The position numbers and the translations under genes are program-made. Below are positions 17,305 to 27,598 of a DNA stretch of 64,000 bases, piece by piece. The notes under the pieces are model-generated. The model worked only from the letters and a program-made list of their open reading frames with translations. It ran no database searches and was not told the origin of the DNA. Location of the stretch: positions 248,001-312,000 of the forward strand of contig NZ_JAMBOS010000001.1 in assembly GCF_023715705.1 (NCBI RefSeq), given 5' to 3'. How positions within the stretch are numbered: position 1 is the first letter of the stretch; each line of letters begins with the position of its first letter. The stretch is from Halalkalibacter oceani (GTDB lineage: Bacteria > Bacillota > Bacilli > Bacillales > Bacillaceae_D).

Positions 17305-17838
17305 ATGAGTGAGAAAAAAAAGGAATCATGGGAATGGTTAAAAGCGGTAGTTGTTGCCCTTGTTCTCGCTTTCTTGATTCGACAGTTTTTGTTTGCCCCG
17401 GTGATCGTTGATGGGGAATCAATGCTTCCGACACTGGAGAACAGCGACCGTTTAATTGTCAATAAAATCGGCTACGTGTTCGGCGAACCGGAACGCTTTG
17501 ATATTATCGTCTTCCATGCTCCGGCCGGCAAAGACTATATTAAACGGGTAATCGGCCTGCCAGGGGATCGGGTCGAGTATCGCGATGATACGCTTTATAT
17601 TAATGGAGAGCCGCTTGAGGAACCCTATTTAGATGAGCTGCGGCCTTTGTATGAGGATGGCTTGACCGGTGATTTCGAGCTCGATGGAGTCGTACCGGAG
17701 GATGAGCTGTTCGTCCTTGGAGACAACCGTTGGCACAGCCGTGACAGCCGCGATATCGGCACGGTTCATATCGATGAAGTGATCGGCAAGGCCAATGTCG
17801 TGTTTTGGCCGATCTCAAATATACGAATTGCAAAGTAG
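17305..17838 (+). CDS. lepB: Type I signal peptidase
   Basis: Membrane-bound serine protease that cleaves signal peptides of Sec and Tat exported proteins. The 177-aa protein has one N-terminal membrane helix (about residues 10-30), the nucleophile Ser39 in GESMLPT, the general base Lys80 in YIKRVIGLPGD, and GDNRWHSRDSRDIG near the C terminus. ATG 17305 is chosen because GGAGG (17293-17297) is 7 bases upstream; the ATG at 17299 is too close and a longer frame has no SD. B. subtilis has no sip gene here (rplS is followed by rbgA), but several other Bacillaceae do. It is 10 bases before rbgA. Confidence 0.96.
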   Translation: MSEKKKESWEWLKAVVVALVLAFLIRQFLFAPVIVDGESMLPTLENSDRLIVNKIGYVFGEPERFDIIVFHAPAGKDYIKRVIGLPGDRVEYRDDTLYINGEPLEEPYLDELRPLYEDGLTGDFELDGVVPEDELFVLGDNRWHSRDSRDIGTVHIDEVIGKANVVFWPISNIRIAK

Positions 17839-17848
17839 GTGAAGCAGC

Positions 17849-18700
17849 ATGACGATTCAGTGGTTTCCCGGACATATGGCCAAGGCGCGTCGTGAAGTAA
17901 CGGAGAAGCTCGGCTTTATCGATGTCATTATTGAGCTGTTAGATGCGCGTGTTCCGCTTGCATCGAGAAATCCGATGATTGATGAAATCGTCGCGCATAA
18001 ACCGAGGCTCGTTTTGTTAAATAAAGCCGATTTAGCCGATCCGGCGATCACGGAGCGCTGGAAACAGTATTTTGAAGAAAAAGGAGCGCTCGTGCTGGCG
18101 ATCAATGCGCAAACGGGAAAAGGCACCGAAAAGATCGCCGCCGCCTGCACAAAGCTGGCACGGCCGCTCATTGAGAAATGGCGGTCGAAGGGAATGAAGC
18201 CGAGAGCGATCAGAGCGATGATTCTCGGAATCCCGAATGTCGGGAAGTCAACGCTTATTAACCGGCTGGCGCAAAAGCGGACAGCGCAGGTCGGGGACCG
18301 TCCAGGGGTAACGAAAAGGCAGCAATGGATCAAAGTGGGTAAAGAGCTCGAGCTGCTCGATACGCCGGGAATATTATGGCCCAAATTCGAAGATCAGGTG
18401 ATTGGCTACCGCCTGGCGGCAACCGGAGCGATTAAGGATGAGCTCCTTGATTTTCAGGATATCGCCCTGTTTGTTTTAAATTATATGAAGGATGCCTATC
18501 CGACATTAATTCAAAGCCGGTACAAGCTTGATCAGATTCCGGAAGACGGGCTCGCCCTGTTTGATGAGATCGGGCGAAAGCGCGGCTGCCTGCTGCCTGG
18601 TGGCGAGGTTCATTATGACAAGGCGGCCGAAATCATTCTGCGGGAAACAAGGGCAGGAACGATTGGCCGGATTTCTTTGGAAACGCCTGAACAGGAGTAA
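17849..18700 (+). CDS. rbgA: Ribosome biogenesis GTPase RbgA (YlqF)
   Basis: A circularly permuted GTPase needed for a late step of 50S assembly. In order it shows [14 protein letters not shown], the G4 motif NKADL, then G1 [13 protein letters not shown]2 region RPGVTK and G3 DTPGI, so G4 precedes G1 as the family requires. The C-terminal ANTAR-like helical domain follows. Length is 283 aa, as in B. subtilis. Start ATG 17849 follows TAGGTGAAGCAGC. Confidence 0.97.
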   Translation: MTIQWFPGHMAKARREVTEKLGFIDVIIELLDARVPLASRNPMIDEIVAHKPRLVLLNKADLADPAITERWKQYFEEKGALVLAINAQTGKGTEKIAAACTKLARPLIEKWRSKGMKPRAIRAMILGIPNVGKSTLINRLAQKRTAQVGDRPGVTKRQQWIKVGKELELLDTPGILWPKFEDQVIGYRLAATGAIKDELLDFQDIALFVLNYMKDAYPTLIQSRYKLDQIPEDGLALFDEIGRKRGCLLPGGEVHYDKAAEIILRETRAGTIGRISLETPEQE

Positions 18701-18724
18701 AGGAACGCGCAGCTGTCCGGCTGC

Positions 18725-18774
18725 AAAAGAGGGGGGACGCAGGCTGGCAGGCTTTGCGCCGTCCTCTCTTTTTT
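18725..18774 (+). terminator. Terminator after rbgA
   Basis: The left arm from 18725 (AAAAGAGG) and right arm ending at 18772 (CTCTCTTTT) pair imperfectly over a GC-rich inner stem, with a T-run at 18769-18774. Confidence 0.75.
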
Positions 18775-18874
18775 GTTTTAGGCCTTCCCTGCTTTAGATT
18801 AACAAAAAAGGGCCGATATAGATGATAAGAAGAAAAATAGCGATTCAGTGGCACGGAACAATAAAGGAGAAAAA

Positions 18875-19636
18875 ATGAAACAATCGATTCACCAAATCAG
18901 ACAACTGCTTGAACAGCCGGAAGTTGAACAGGAGCAGCTCGACAAGCTGGCCGGGGACGAACGAAAAGGGGTTCAAACATTACTAAAGCAGTACAGGAAG
19001 CGGCAAGAGGAGCGTCACCAATTGCTCGCCATGCATGACCAAATGAACGAGTACGAGCGCCAGTTGCGATCTCAGGGCTATCACGCGCTGGCGGGGATCG
19101 ATGAAGTCGGACGGGGACCGCTCGCCGGGCCGGTCGTCGCAGCGGCCGTCATTCTTCCGCCTGACTTCAGGCTGCTCGGCTTGACCGATTCAAAAAAGCT
19201 GACGAAACAAAAGCGTGAGGCGTTTTCTGAAATAATCAAGCGGGAAGCGGTCGCTTATTCCATTGAAATGGTTCATGCGGATGAAATTGATCGGATCAAT
19301 ATCTATCAAGCTACGAAAATGGCGATGAAGGCAGCGATCTCGACGTTACATAAGGAGCCGGACTATCTTTTGCTTGATGCAATGAGCCTTCAGCTCGATA
19401 TTCCGCAAACAAGCCTGATCAAAGGCGATGAAAAAAGCATTACGATCGCCGCCAGTTCCGTTATCGCCAAAGTGGCCCGTGATACATATATGGCTGAGCT
19501 GGAAACGAAATATCCGGGCTACGGCTTTTCACGCCACGCCGGGTACGGGACAAAGGAGCATTTGGCGGCGATTGACCGACTCGGCGTGACACCCGAGCAT
19601 CGCCGTTCGTTCAAACCGGTACAGGAAAGAGCGTAA
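18875..19636 (+). CDS. rnhB: Ribonuclease HII
   Basis: Removes ribonucleotides misincorporated in DNA and RNA in RNA/DNA hybrids. The 253-aa protein has an N-terminal helical extension of about 70 residues, then the catalytic core GIDEVGRGPLAGPV (Asp, Glu), LTDSKKL, LLDAMSL (Asp) and GDEKSITIAASSVIAKVARD. ATG 18875 follows AAAGGAGAAAAA; the frame could extend to 18848 without an SD. Confidence 0.97.
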   Translation: MKQSIHQIRQLLEQPEVEQEQLDKLAGDERKGVQTLLKQYRKRQEERHQLLAMHDQMNEYERQLRSQGYHALAGIDEVGRGPLAGPVVAAAVILPPDFRLLGLTDSKKLTKQKREAFSEIIKREAVAYSIEMVHADEIDRINIYQATKMAMKAAISTLHKEPDYLLLDAMSLQLDIPQTSLIKGDEKSITIAASSVIAKVARDTYMAELETKYPGYGFSRHAGYGTKEHLAAIDRLGVTPEHRRSFKPVQERA

Positions 19637-19657
19637 GAACAGCTAGGAGGGATGAAG

Positions 19658-21397
19658 ATGATACAGTCGCGCATTCATAATGAAGGGATCGGTCAGTCGG
19701 CCCAGCCCCGATCATTACAGCTTACCCAAGGCCAGGTGTTCCAGGGCCGGATCGCTAAGCTCTATCCCCAGAATATGGCCGCTTTGCAGGTACGCGGGAT
19801 GACGGTAACAGCCCGTCTGGAAGCCGCTTTGACAGCGGGTCAGCGCTATTGGTTTGAAGTCCAGGAAAGCGCGGGGATTCCGCGGCTGCGCGTTTTAGAT
19901 GATAACGCGATCAGACAGAGAGAAGGGCTTGGTGACCAGCCGTCGGTCCAAAAGCTGATTCAGCAGCTCTCCCTCCCGGCTTCGAAGGAAACAGAGGCTT
20001 TTGTCCGGCAATTAACAGAACAGCAGCAGCCGTTTACCAGGCAAACAGTCGTCGCAGGCTCGCAGCTGTTGAATGAACTGCAGCAGTTTAATCAGAAGGG
20101 CTTCCAGACTTTGATCGAGATGATCCAACGCCAGCTTCCTTTAACGAAGGAGACGTTTCAGGCTTACCAGGCGCTCACAGCCGGCCCCTCATTGACTCAA
20201 CAGCTGCAACGGCTAAGTCAAATGCTAGAACAAAGCAATCATTCCGCCTCCGCTCAGCTCAGACAGCTCACCGCTTCACTTGTTCATGGCGATCAGCAGG
20301 CCAGGCCGTCGCCGGTTGTCCAGCTAATGAGCCAATTTGCCGCCGAAGGGGAGGGAGAGGCAGGCCGGGGCGCCGGCCAACTCCTCGCTCGTCTTGGCAT
20401 CATTCAGGCAGGAACAGACAGTTCGCAGCTTGCCAGACAATTTCAGGCCGCGGTGCTTCATCCAGCGAATCGAGAAATCGCCGCTTCTCTTTGGCCGGAT
20501 ATAAGGAGCGGCCAGGGATCTGAATTGAGCAGGATGGAACCGCGGCAATTTCTCGAAACGATGCTCGCCCGTCTGACAATACCGGCGGGGAAAGCCGGTG
20601 AGCCGGCCTTGCAGCAGCTGCTCCAGCTTTTGCAAATCAAAGAACCAGCGGCGAATTTGAACACCCGCTGGCTGGCGTTGCCACAGCAGGAACTGTCGGC
20701 GAGTGAGAGATCGGCTTTTCTTCAGGTGCTTGAATCAGCCACGCCGTTTGCGCAAGAGAAAGGCGGACCTGCCAGACATTTGCAAAATCTGCTCCAGTTG
20801 CTTGGTTATCAACATGAGCGCGATGTCAGCCGCTTGCTGCAGGGAGAGCTGACGAGAGAGACGGTGATGACAGATCGTTTAAAGGCGCAATTGCTCCAGC
20901 TCCAGCAGCAGGATCTACCGGCGAGTCTGAAGGAGCAGGTCAATCAAACCCTTCAGCGTCTGACCGGCCAGCAGCTGCTTGCCCAGGAGCAAAACGGTCC
21001 TTACCAGCAACTGGTTCTCCAGCTCCCGTTAACGCTAGGAGCGTGGCAGACCGACATGACCGTACAGTGGGAAGGAAAAAAGCAGCAGAATGGAGAGCTA
21101 AATCCCGATTACTGCCGCATTCTTTTTTACTTAACGCTGGAACAGCTTGAGGAGACGATCGTCGATGTTCAGATTCAAAACCGTGTTGTGACCGTGACTG
21201 TCTTTAATGAAAAGGAAAGTCCCGAAGCGCTGATCCATTTATTGCTACCTGGGTTAAAAACAGGTCTAGCCGAGCATAACTATCAATTGCTTTCGGTGAA
21301 ATGGCGCAAGATGAAGGATGCACAGGCGAGCCCGCAACAGGCAAATCAAGTGTACAAGCCCCATGTGCATTATCAGGGAGTGGATGTGAGAATATGA
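19658..21397 (+). CDS. ylqG: YlqG-like protein with FliK-type (Flg_hook) C-terminal region
   Basis: A 579-aa, very Gln/Leu-rich protein of unknown function. The N terminus has a beta-rich segment (QGRIAKLYPQNMAALQVRG), the middle is Gln-rich and helical, and the last 130 residues (LQLPLTLGAWQTDMTVQWEG onward to LLSVKWRKM) resemble the C-terminal domain of hook-length protein FliK. ATG 19658 is preferred to 19652 because AGGAGG (19645-19650) is 7 bases away. Its stop overlaps the ylqH start (ATGA). The pairing with an FlhB-C-like protein suggests a role linked to the export gate switch, but no function is established that I can cite. Confidence 0.82.
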   Translation: MIQSRIHNEGIGQSAQPRSLQLTQGQVFQGRIAKLYPQNMAALQVRGMTVTARLEAALTAGQRYWFEVQESAGIPRLRVLDDNAIRQREGLGDQPSVQKLIQQLSLPASKETEAFVRQLTEQQQPFTRQTVVAGSQLLNELQQFNQKGFQTLIEMIQRQLPLTKETFQAYQALTAGPSLTQQLQRLSQMLEQSNHSASAQLRQLTASLVHGDQQARPSPVVQLMSQFAAEGEGEAGRGAGQLLARLGIIQAGTDSSQLARQFQAAVLHPANREIAASLWPDIRSGQGSELSRMEPRQFLETMLARLTIPAGKAGEPALQQLLQLLQIKEPAANLNTRWLALPQQELSASERSAFLQVLESATPFAQEKGGPARHLQNLLQLLGYQHERDVSRLLQGELTRETVMTDRLKAQLLQLQQQDLPASLKEQVNQTLQRLTGQQLLAQEQNGPYQQLVLQLPLTLGAWQTDMTVQWEGKKQQNGELNPDYCRILFYLTLEQLEETIVDVQIQNRVVTVTVFNEKESPEALIHLLLPGLKTGLAEHNYQLLSVKWRKMKDAQASPQQANQVYKPHVHYQGVDVRI

Positions 21398-21663
21398 AGC
21401 AGGAACGCAAGAAGCAGGCCGTCGCCCTCCGTTATCAGGCTGAAACAGATGTTTCGCCGAAAGTGGTGGCGAAAGGGAAGGGCTATGTCGCGGAGGAATT
21501 GATTGCAAAGGCGCAGGAGAACGACGTTCCGATTCAGGAGGACCCTTCCCTCGTTGAAATGCTGGCACAGCTTGAGGTTAATCAAACCATTCCGCCTGAG
21601 CTTTATGAAGTCGTAGCCGAAGTGTTTTCATTTATTTATAAAATTGACCAGCACCAGAAATAA
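21394..21663 (+). CDS. ylqH: YlqH/FlhX: free-standing FlhB C-terminal-domain homologue
   Basis: The 89-aa protein aligns along its length with the end of FlhB in this window, just after the autocleavage site: KQAVALRYQ against FAVALRYDE, VVAKGKGYVAEEL against VVAKGVDFVAQKI, and IPPELYEVVAEVFSFIYKI against VPEELFKAVAEVLAYVYRL. It lacks the NPTH cleavage motif, so it mimics the already cleaved cytoplasmic fragment. Such proteins are called FlhX in several bacteria. It is translationally coupled to ylqG. The homology is visible directly; its role in flagellar export is inferred. Confidence 0.9.
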   Translation: MKQERKKQAVALRYQAETDVSPKVVAKGKGYVAEELIAKAQENDVPIQEDPSLVEMLAQLEVNQTIPPELYEVVAEVFSFIYKIDQHQK

Positions 21664-21730
21664 GTCTAATAGTGGACGAATGATCAGGATATACTATGCC
21701 CGTAACGTCTTACCGAAGGAGGGCTGGTCG

Positions 21731-21919
21731 ATGAAGGAAAATAAACTGCTTGTCCCTGAAGCAATCTCTTTTATGGAAAGCTATCAGGAGGAATTCGCAC
21801 AGGAATTCGGCATTCATTTTTCCGTCCAGGAGACAGATGCCAGAGCAAAGGACATGACAAAGAAAGTACGTAAAGAACAAAATAAGGAATCCAAGAAGAA
21901 AGCCGATAAGCAGCAATAA
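21731..21919 (+). CDS. Divergent alpha/beta-type small acid-soluble spore protein (SASP-like)
   Basis: A 62-aa protein whose first 45 residues match the alpha/beta SASP pattern: KLLVPEA (family: LLVPGA), EEFAQEFGI (family: EIAxEFGV, including the GPR protease cleavage region), then TDARA (family: TTARA/TTSRA) and MTKKV (family: ITKRLV). The usual NGSVGGE segment between the last two is shortened. The C terminus is a Lys/Glu-rich tail. ATG 21731 follows GAAGGAGGG. SASPs coat spore DNA in the forespore. The divergence means DNA binding could be altered; the family call is probable, not certain. Confidence 0.62.
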   Translation: MKENKLLVPEAISFMESYQEEFAQEFGIHFSVQETDARAKDMTKKVRKEQNKESKKKADKQQ

Positions 21920-21921
21920 GC

Positions 21922-22009
21922 AGAGACAGGGGCTGGACGATCGTCGACTCAGCCTCTCCTCGACAAATGGTAAACTGGGACGAGCGTGGCCGCTGTCTCT
22001 TTTTTTTTT
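21922..22009 (+). terminator. Composite terminator after the SASP-like gene
   Basis: AGAGACAG (21922-21929) pairs with CTGTCTCT (21993-22000) and a run of ten T residues follows (22000-22009). The long loop has its own GGCTG/CAGCC hairpin. Confidence 0.72.
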
Positions 22010-22214
22010 GAGTGGCAGATCATTCCTTCCGAGACCGGCGCCAAAAGACCCCACTTCCTTTTTGAAACAGCGCTTTAATTTATTTGTCATCTCCTTGGAT
22101 TTCCCCTCCCAAAAAGATGAAATAAGTGCTAAAATAGAAGAGGATTTTGCCGGACATGATCGATTTTTATCAGACGGCTTAAATTACATGCATTGATAGG
22201 AGGCTGGAGAGAGA

Positions 22215-23375
22215 ATGAATATCCATGAGTATCAAGGAAAAGAGCTCCTTCGTCAATACGGCGTTGCGGTTCCCAATGGGAAAGTAGCGTTCTCTGTTGA
22301 AGAAGCAGTAGAAGCAGCAAAAGAGTTAGGAACAGACGTTTGTGTGGTGAAAGCACAAATCCATGCAGGTGGCCGTGGTAAGGCTGGAGGAGTCAAGGTT
22401 GCAAAAAATCTTGACGAAGTACGTACATATGCTGCTGATATTCTTGGTAAAACGCTAGTCACTCACCAGACAGGTCCAGAAGGTAAGGAAGTAAAGCGCT
22501 TACTAATCGAAGAAGGCTGCGATATTAAAAATGAATACTATATCGGGCTTGTTCTTGATCGCGCGACATCACGCGTCGTGATGATGGCTTCAGAAGAAGG
22601 CGGTACGGAAATTGAAGAAGTAGCGGAAGCAACTCCGGAAAAGATCTTTAAAGAGATCATTGATCCGGCTGTTGGCCTGCAAGGTTTCCAGGCTCGCCGA
22701 CTCGCTTTTAACATTAACATTCCAAAGGAGCTTGTTGGTCAAGCTGTTAAATTTATGATGGGCTTGTATAAAGCCTTTGTTGAAAAGGATTGCTCGATTG
22801 CCGAGATCAACCCGCTTGTAACAACTGGCGACGGAAAGGTAATGGCGCTTGATGCGAAGCTGAACTTTGACTCCAACGCGCTTTACCGTCAGAAGGATGT
22901 GCTTGAGTACCGCGATTTGGAAGAAGAAGATCCAAAGGAAATCGAAGCTTCTAAATATGACTTAAGCTATATTTCATTAGACGGCAATATCGGATGTATG
23001 GTTAACGGTGCCGGGTTGGCGATGGCAACGATGGATATCATCAAGCATTACAATGGTGATCCGGCCAACTTCCTTGATGTAGGTGGCGGTGCCACTGCCG
23101 AGAAAGTAACGGAAGCATTCAAGATCATTCTTTCCGATGATAACGTAAAAGGAATTTTCGTCAACATTTTCGGTGGAATCATGAAATGTGACATTATCGC
23201 GGAAGGCGTAGTGGAAGCGACGAAGCAGGTAGGCTTGGAAATTCCACTTGTTGTACGTCTTGAAGGTACAAATGTTGACTTAGGGAAGAAGATTCTTAAA
23301 GAATCCGGCTTAAATATTACGGCTGCGGATTCAATGGCTGACGGCGCACAAAAAATTGTTTCATTAGTGAAATAG
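22215..23375 (+). CDS. sucC: Succinyl-CoA synthetase beta subunit (ADP-forming)
   Basis: The TCA cycle enzyme making ATP from succinyl-CoA; SucC binds the nucleotide. The 386-aa ATP-grasp protein starts [17 protein letters not shown] and has the conserved [21 protein letters not shown] and the CoA-ligase segment [22 protein letters not shown]. The SD AGGAGG lies about 12 bases before ATG 22215. Codon use is strongly biased, suggesting high expression. sucD starts 18 bases later. Confidence 0.98.
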   Translation: MNIHEYQGKELLRQYGVAVPNGKVAFSVEEAVEAAKELGTDVCVVKAQIHAGGRGKAGGVKVAKNLDEVRTYAADILGKTLVTHQTGPEGKEVKRLLIEEGCDIKNEYYIGLVLDRATSRVVMMASEEGGTEIEEVAEATPEKIFKEIIDPAVGLQGFQARRLAFNINIPKELVGQAVKFMMGLYKAFVEKDCSIAEINPLVTTGDGKVMALDAKLNFDSNALYRQKDVLEYRDLEEEDPKEIEASKYDLSYISLDGNIGCMVNGAGLAMATMDIIKHYNGDPANFLDVGGGATAEKVTEAFKIILSDDNVKGIFVNIFGGIMKCDIIAEGVVEATKQVGLEIPLVVRLEGTNVDLGKKILKESGLNITAADSMADGAQKIVSLVK

Positions 23376-23393
23376 AAAGGCGGGGACACGATA

Positions 23394-24299
23394 ATGAGCA
23401 TCCTTATTAATAAAGATACGAAAGTAATCGTTCAAGGGATTACAGGAGCAACCGGTCTGTTTCATACGCAGCAGGCGGTTGAATATGGAACGAAGATTGT
23501 CGGCGGTGTAACACCGGGTAAAGGCGGCACGGAAGTAGAAGGTATTCCGGTATTTGATACTGTTGAGCAGGCTGTGAAAGAGACAGGAGCTAATGTAACG
23601 GTTATTTATGTACCACCAGCATTCGCTGCTGACGCGATTATGGAAGCTGTCGACGCCGAGCTTGATTTGGCGATTTGTATTACAGAAGGCATTCCGGTGC
23701 TTGATATGGTGAAAGTCAAGCGTTTCATGGAAGGCAAAAAGACGCGTTTAATCGGTCCGAACTGCCCTGGTGTTATTACTCCTGAAGAATGTAAGATCGG
23801 CATTATGCCTGGTTATATTCATAAAAAAGGTCATGTCGGCGTTGTGTCACGTTCCGGTACATTAACGTATGAAGCGGTTCATCAATTGTCAACGAACGGA
23901 ATTGGACAATCTTCCGCTGTCGGAATCGGGGGAGACCCGGTTAACGGAACAAACTTTATTGACGTTCTTAAGCTTTTCAATGAAGATCCGGACACATATG
24001 CGGTAATCATGATTGGTGAAATCGGCGGAACAGCAGAGGAAGAAGCTGCTGAGTGGATCAAAGAAAATATGACAAAGCCGGTTGTCGGCTTCATTGGCGG
24101 ACAAACAGCCCCTCCAGGAAAGCGCATGGGTCATGCCGGCGCGATTATTTCTGGCGGAAAAGGAACGGCGGCTGAAAAAATCAAAACGTTGGAAAGCTGC
24201 GGCGTAAAAGTAGCCGAGACTCCATCTGTTATGGGTCAGACGTTAATTTCTGTTTTGGAAGAAAAAGGTATTCTGGAAAAGTGTAAGACACACAGCTAA
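23394..24299 (+). CDS. sucD: Succinyl-CoA synthetase alpha subunit
   Basis: Partner of SucC. The 301-aa protein has an N-terminal CoA-binding Rossmann domain ([20 protein letters not shown]) and the phosphohistidine region [16 protein letters not shown], where the His is transiently phosphorylated. GPNCPGVI and [10 protein letters not shown] are also conserved. The SD AAAGGCGGGG precedes ATG 23394. A hairpin of the dispersed family follows the gene. Confidence 0.98.
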   Translation: MSILINKDTKVIVQGITGATGLFHTQQAVEYGTKIVGGVTPGKGGTEVEGIPVFDTVEQAVKETGANVTVIYVPPAFAADAIMEAVDAELDLAICITEGIPVLDMVKVKRFMEGKKTRLIGPNCPGVITPEECKIGIMPGYIHKKGHVGVVSRSGTLTYEAVHQLSTNGIGQSSAVGIGGDPVNGTNFIDVLKLFNEDPDTYAVIMIGEIGGTAEEEAAEWIKENMTKPVVGFIGGQTAPPGKRMGHAGAIISGGKGTAAEKIKTLESCGVKVAETPSVMGQTLISVLEEKGILEKCKTHS

Positions 24300-24364
24300 T
24301 CCGTGAAGAAATTGTCATAAAATTGTCGATTTTTCATTTTGAGAAGGAAGACAAACGTTGCATC

Positions 24365-24407
24365 GAGGCCGGGCAAAAGGGAGAACTTAACCTTTTGGCC
24401 CAGCCTC
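24365..24407 (+). terminator. Hairpin after sucD (variant of the CTTTTGG family)
   Basis: GAGGCCGGGCAAAAGG (24365-24380) pairs with 24391-24407. No T-run follows, so its terminator strength is doubtful. It resembles the CTTTTGGGACA hairpins. Confidence 0.55.
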
Positions 24408-24440
24408 TGTCATAACGTTCCGCCTATAAAAAGGAGGGAT

Positions 24441-25340
24441 ATGCGGCGCATGACCAGCTTTCGGACGAGATGGATTCATCTTCACAGCTGCTTCGGCACG
24501 AACAGAAGGCTTTTTAAGAAAATAATCGACGAGGATCCAGAGCTTCAATTAATTTACCAGTATAGACCGCCCGACTTCGAGAAAGCATTTTCTCTTCCCC
24601 CTACTAAAGCAATAATGCTTCATCAAGCCCTCCATCACATCTCTTCGGCTCAGCTCGAGCAGTTTTTTCAAGAACACGGCATTATCCCACTCACCTTCCA
24701 TGATCCAACCTATCCATTTTTGCTGAAACATATTTACGATCCCCCGTTTGTGTTATATACGCAAGGCTTGCAGCATATTCTGACCAATAAGCGAACAGTC
24801 GCTGTCGTCGGCACGCGAAAGCCGACCGGGGCAGGCGTGAAAAGCGCTGCCTATTTTGTTCGGGCTTTGGCGGAAGACGGCTGGACAATTGTCAGCGGTC
24901 TGGCCCGCGGAATTGATATGCTCGCCCATCAACAGGCGATCCGGGCGAATGGCCGGACGATCGCCGTACTCGCCTCCGGCTTTCACTTTCCTTACCCGCA
25001 AGAAAGCAAATCATTATTTCAGTATATGGCCAAAAGCCAGCTGCTTGTCAGTGAATATCCTCCTTGGGTTAGACCACGCAAATGGCATTTTCCAATCCGG
25101 AACCGGATTGTCAGCGGCCTGTCGCAGGCTGTTGTCGTCATAGAGGCGAAGAAAAAAAGCGGCTCCCTGATCACGGCGGATCAGGCGCTTGAGCAGGGAC
25201 GGGACGTGTTCGCCGTGCCGGGCTCGATCTTTTCCGCTGAATCAGAAGGGACGAATCGTCTTATTCAACAAGGTGCAAAGCTGATTGTCACGAAAGACGA
25301 CCTGCTTCAGGAGCTGCCAAACATCATTGAAAAAAGCTGA
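24441..25340 (+). CDS. dprA: DNA processing protein DprA (Smf)
   Basis: Loads RecA onto incoming single-stranded DNA in natural transformation and protects it. The 299-aa protein has an N-terminal SAM-like helical part, then the Rossmann domain VAVVGTRKPTGAG, IVSGLARGIDMLAHQQA, VLASGFHFPYPQ, FPIRNRIVSGLSQAVVVIEA and SGSLITADQALEQGR. No C-terminal winged-helix domain is present, as in B. subtilis. ATG 24441 follows AAGGAGGGAT. Confidence 0.96.
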   Translation: MRRMTSFRTRWIHLHSCFGTNRRLFKKIIDEDPELQLIYQYRPPDFEKAFSLPPTKAIMLHQALHHISSAQLEQFFQEHGIIPLTFHDPTYPFLLKHIYDPPFVLYTQGLQHILTNKRTVAVVGTRKPTGAGVKSAAYFVRALAEDGWTIVSGLARGIDMLAHQQAIRANGRTIAVLASGFHFPYPQESKSLFQYMAKSQLLVSEYPPWVRPRKWHFPIRNRIVSGLSQAVVVIEAKKKSGSLITADQALEQGRDVFAVPGSIFSAESEGTNRLIQQGAKLIVTKDDLLQELPNIIEKS

Positions 25341-25389
25341 CTGCGCCTCTTTGAATGCCCTTTTTTCGGAAAAGAATTTAAGCTGCCGT

Positions 25390-25419
25390 TTGACAAATGG
25401 AGAAAGTCTGTTTAATAAT
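25390..25419 (+). promoter_or_regulatory. Candidate sigma-A promoter for topA
   Basis: TTGACA (25390-25395), an 18-base spacer and AATAAT (25414-25419), within an AT-rich stretch about 45 bases before topA. Confidence 0.65.
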
Positions 25420-25462
25420 AGGGAAGATTTTAATATATTCTTCGAGAGAGGGAGCTGCTTAC

Positions 25463-27538
25463 ATGGCCGATTATTTAGTAATCGTGGAATCTCCCGCCAA
25501 AGCAAAGACCATTGGAAAGTATTTAGGCAAAAAATATATTGTAAAGGCTTCAATGGGACATGTTAGAGACTTACCAAAAAGTCAAATGGGAGTAGATGTT
25601 GAAAAAGGTTTTGAACCAAGGTATATTACTATTCGCGGAAAAGGCCCTGTATTAAAAGAGTTGAAATCAGCTGCCAAGAAAGTAAAACGAGTTTACTTAG
25701 CGGCTGACCCCGATAGAGAGGGTGAAGCCATTGCCTGGCATTTGGCTCACAGTTTAAATATTGACGAGAATTCGGAATGTAGGGTCGTCTTTAATGAAAT
25801 TACAAAGCAGGCAATAAAGGATGCCTTTAAAAGTCCGCGTTCGATTAATATGGACCTGGTCGATGCCCAGCAGGCGAGACGGATTTTGGACCGGCTTGTC
25901 GGTTACAATATAAGTCCATTACTATGGAAGAAAGTCAAAAAAGGGTTGAGCGCCGGGCGTGTGCAATCCGTTGCCGTTAAGATGATTATCGAGCGGGAAA
26001 AAGAGATTAAAGCGTTTGTTCCTGAAGAATACTGGAGCATTCAGGCGCAGTTTTCACTTGAAAACGAGCCGTTTGAAGCACGGTTTTACGGAGTCGACGG
26101 ACAGAAGCAGGAGCTTGCTTCCGAGGAGGATGTCAACAAAGTACTCGAGCGGCTGAAATCCGACCAGTTTCAAGTGACATCCGTCAAAAAGAAGGAACGG
26201 AAACGAAATCCGGTCACTCCGTTTACGACATCATCGCTGCAACAGGAAGCGGCCCGGAAATTAAACTTCCGCGCGAAGAAAACGATGATGATCGCCCAGC
26301 AGCTATATGAAGGGATTGATCTTGGCAAGAAGGAAGGGACAGTCGGGTTAATTACGTATATGCGTACCGATTCCACCCGGATTTCCGAGACCGCGCAGGC
26401 GGAGGCGAAGGAATACATTACCTCAACATATGGCGAGGACTACAGCCGTAAAGAAAAGCGGGTCGTCAAAAAAGATAAAAAAGCGCAGGATGCGCATGAA
26501 GCGATCCGGCCGACATCAGTCTGGAAAGAACCGAAAACGGTCAAGAGCTATTTATCAAGAGATCAGTTCAGGCTGTATAAGCTGATTTGGGAACGGATGG
26601 TGGCCAGTGAAATGGCGCCGGCGATCATGGACACGATGACGGTTGACATCGAACAAAACAATGTTCAATTCCGGGCAACAGGCTCGAAAGTAAAGTTTCC
26701 TGGTTTCATGAAGGTGTACATCGAAGGCAATGACGACGGCAAGAAAGAAGAGGACCGTTTGCTTCCGAACTTACAGGAAGGACAGTCGGTGAAAAAGCTT
26801 GAGATTGAGCCGAACCAGCACTTCACCCAGCCGCCGCCGCGTTATACAGAGGCACGTCTTGTTAAAACGATGGAAGAGCTTGGAATCGGCCGCCCATCCA
26901 CCTATGCGCCGACGCTCGACACGATCCAAAAAAGAGGATATGTCGCCTTGGAGGACAGACGGTTCGTCCCGACGGAGCTAGGTGAAATTGTCCTTGAGAT
27001 GATCGTCGAATTTTTCCCGGAGATTCTCGATGTCGAATTCACGGCGAAGATGGAAAATGATCTTGATTCCATTGAGGAAGGCCAGCAGCGCTGGATTTCG
27101 ATTATTGATGAATTTTATCAGGGGTTTGAAAAACGCCTCTCCCATGCGGAAGAGGAAATGAAGGAAGTTGAAATCAAGGATGAGCCGGCCGGCGAGGATT
27201 GTCAGAAGTGCGGGCATGAAATGGTCTATAAAATGGGCCGTTTCGGTAAGTTCATGGCTTGCTCCAATTTTCCTGAATGCCGGAACACAAAGGCGATCGT
27301 CAAAGAAATCGGCGTCAAATGCCCGACATGTAAAGAAGGCAATGTAGTCGAGCGGAAAAGTAAAAAACGTCGAGTCTTTTACGGCTGTGACCGCTATCCG
27401 GAATGCGACTTTATTTCATGGGATAAGCCGATCGCCAGACCATGTCCGAAATGCGGAAAAATGCTGGTGGAGAAGAAAACGAAAAACGGCGTCCATGTAG
27501 AATGCTCGGCCTGCGATTATAAAGAGGAAGCCAATTAG
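25463..27538 (+). CDS. topA: DNA topoisomerase I
   Basis: Type IA topoisomerase that relaxes negative supercoils. Its 691 aa equal the B. subtilis length. The N-terminal Toprim domain has [16 protein letters not shown] and the metal motif [13 protein letters not shown]. The active-site Tyr lies in [11 protein letters not shown]. Three C-terminal tetracysteine zinc ribbons are visible (CQKC..CSNFPEC, CPTC..CDRYPEC, CPKC..CSAC). ATG 25463 is selected because the family begins [11 protein letters not shown]; the frame extends to 25397 without an SD. Confidence 0.98.
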   Translation: MADYLVIVESPAKAKTIGKYLGKKYIVKASMGHVRDLPKSQMGVDVEKGFEPRYITIRGKGPVLKELKSAAKKVKRVYLAADPDREGEAIAWHLAHSLNIDENSECRVVFNEITKQAIKDAFKSPRSINMDLVDAQQARRILDRLVGYNISPLLWKKVKKGLSAGRVQSVAVKMIIEREKEIKAFVPEEYWSIQAQFSLENEPFEARFYGVDGQKQELASEEDVNKVLERLKSDQFQVTSVKKKERKRNPVTPFTTSSLQQEAARKLNFRAKKTMMIAQQLYEGIDLGKKEGTVGLITYMRTDSTRISETAQAEAKEYITSTYGEDYSRKEKRVVKKDKKAQDAHEAIRPTSVWKEPKTVKSYLSRDQFRLYKLIWERMVASEMAPAIMDTMTVDIEQNNVQFRATGSKVKFPGFMKVYIEGNDDGKKEEDRLLPNLQEGQSVKKLEIEPNQHFTQPPPRYTEARLVKTMEELGIGRPSTYAPTLDTIQKRGYVALEDRRFVPTELGEIVLEMIVEFFPEILDVEFTAKMENDLDSIEEGQQRWISIIDEFYQGFEKRLSHAEEEMKEVEIKDEPAGEDCQKCGHEMVYKMGRFGKFMACSNFPECRNTKAIVKEIGVKCPTCKEGNVVERKSKKRRVFYGCDRYPECDFISWDKPIARPCPKCGKMLVEKKTKNGVHVECSACDYKEEAN

Positions 27539-27598
27539 CAGTTGTACGCTGGTGGCCCGCCCGGGCAGAGGACGTAAAAAACATAAAAAGCAAAATAG

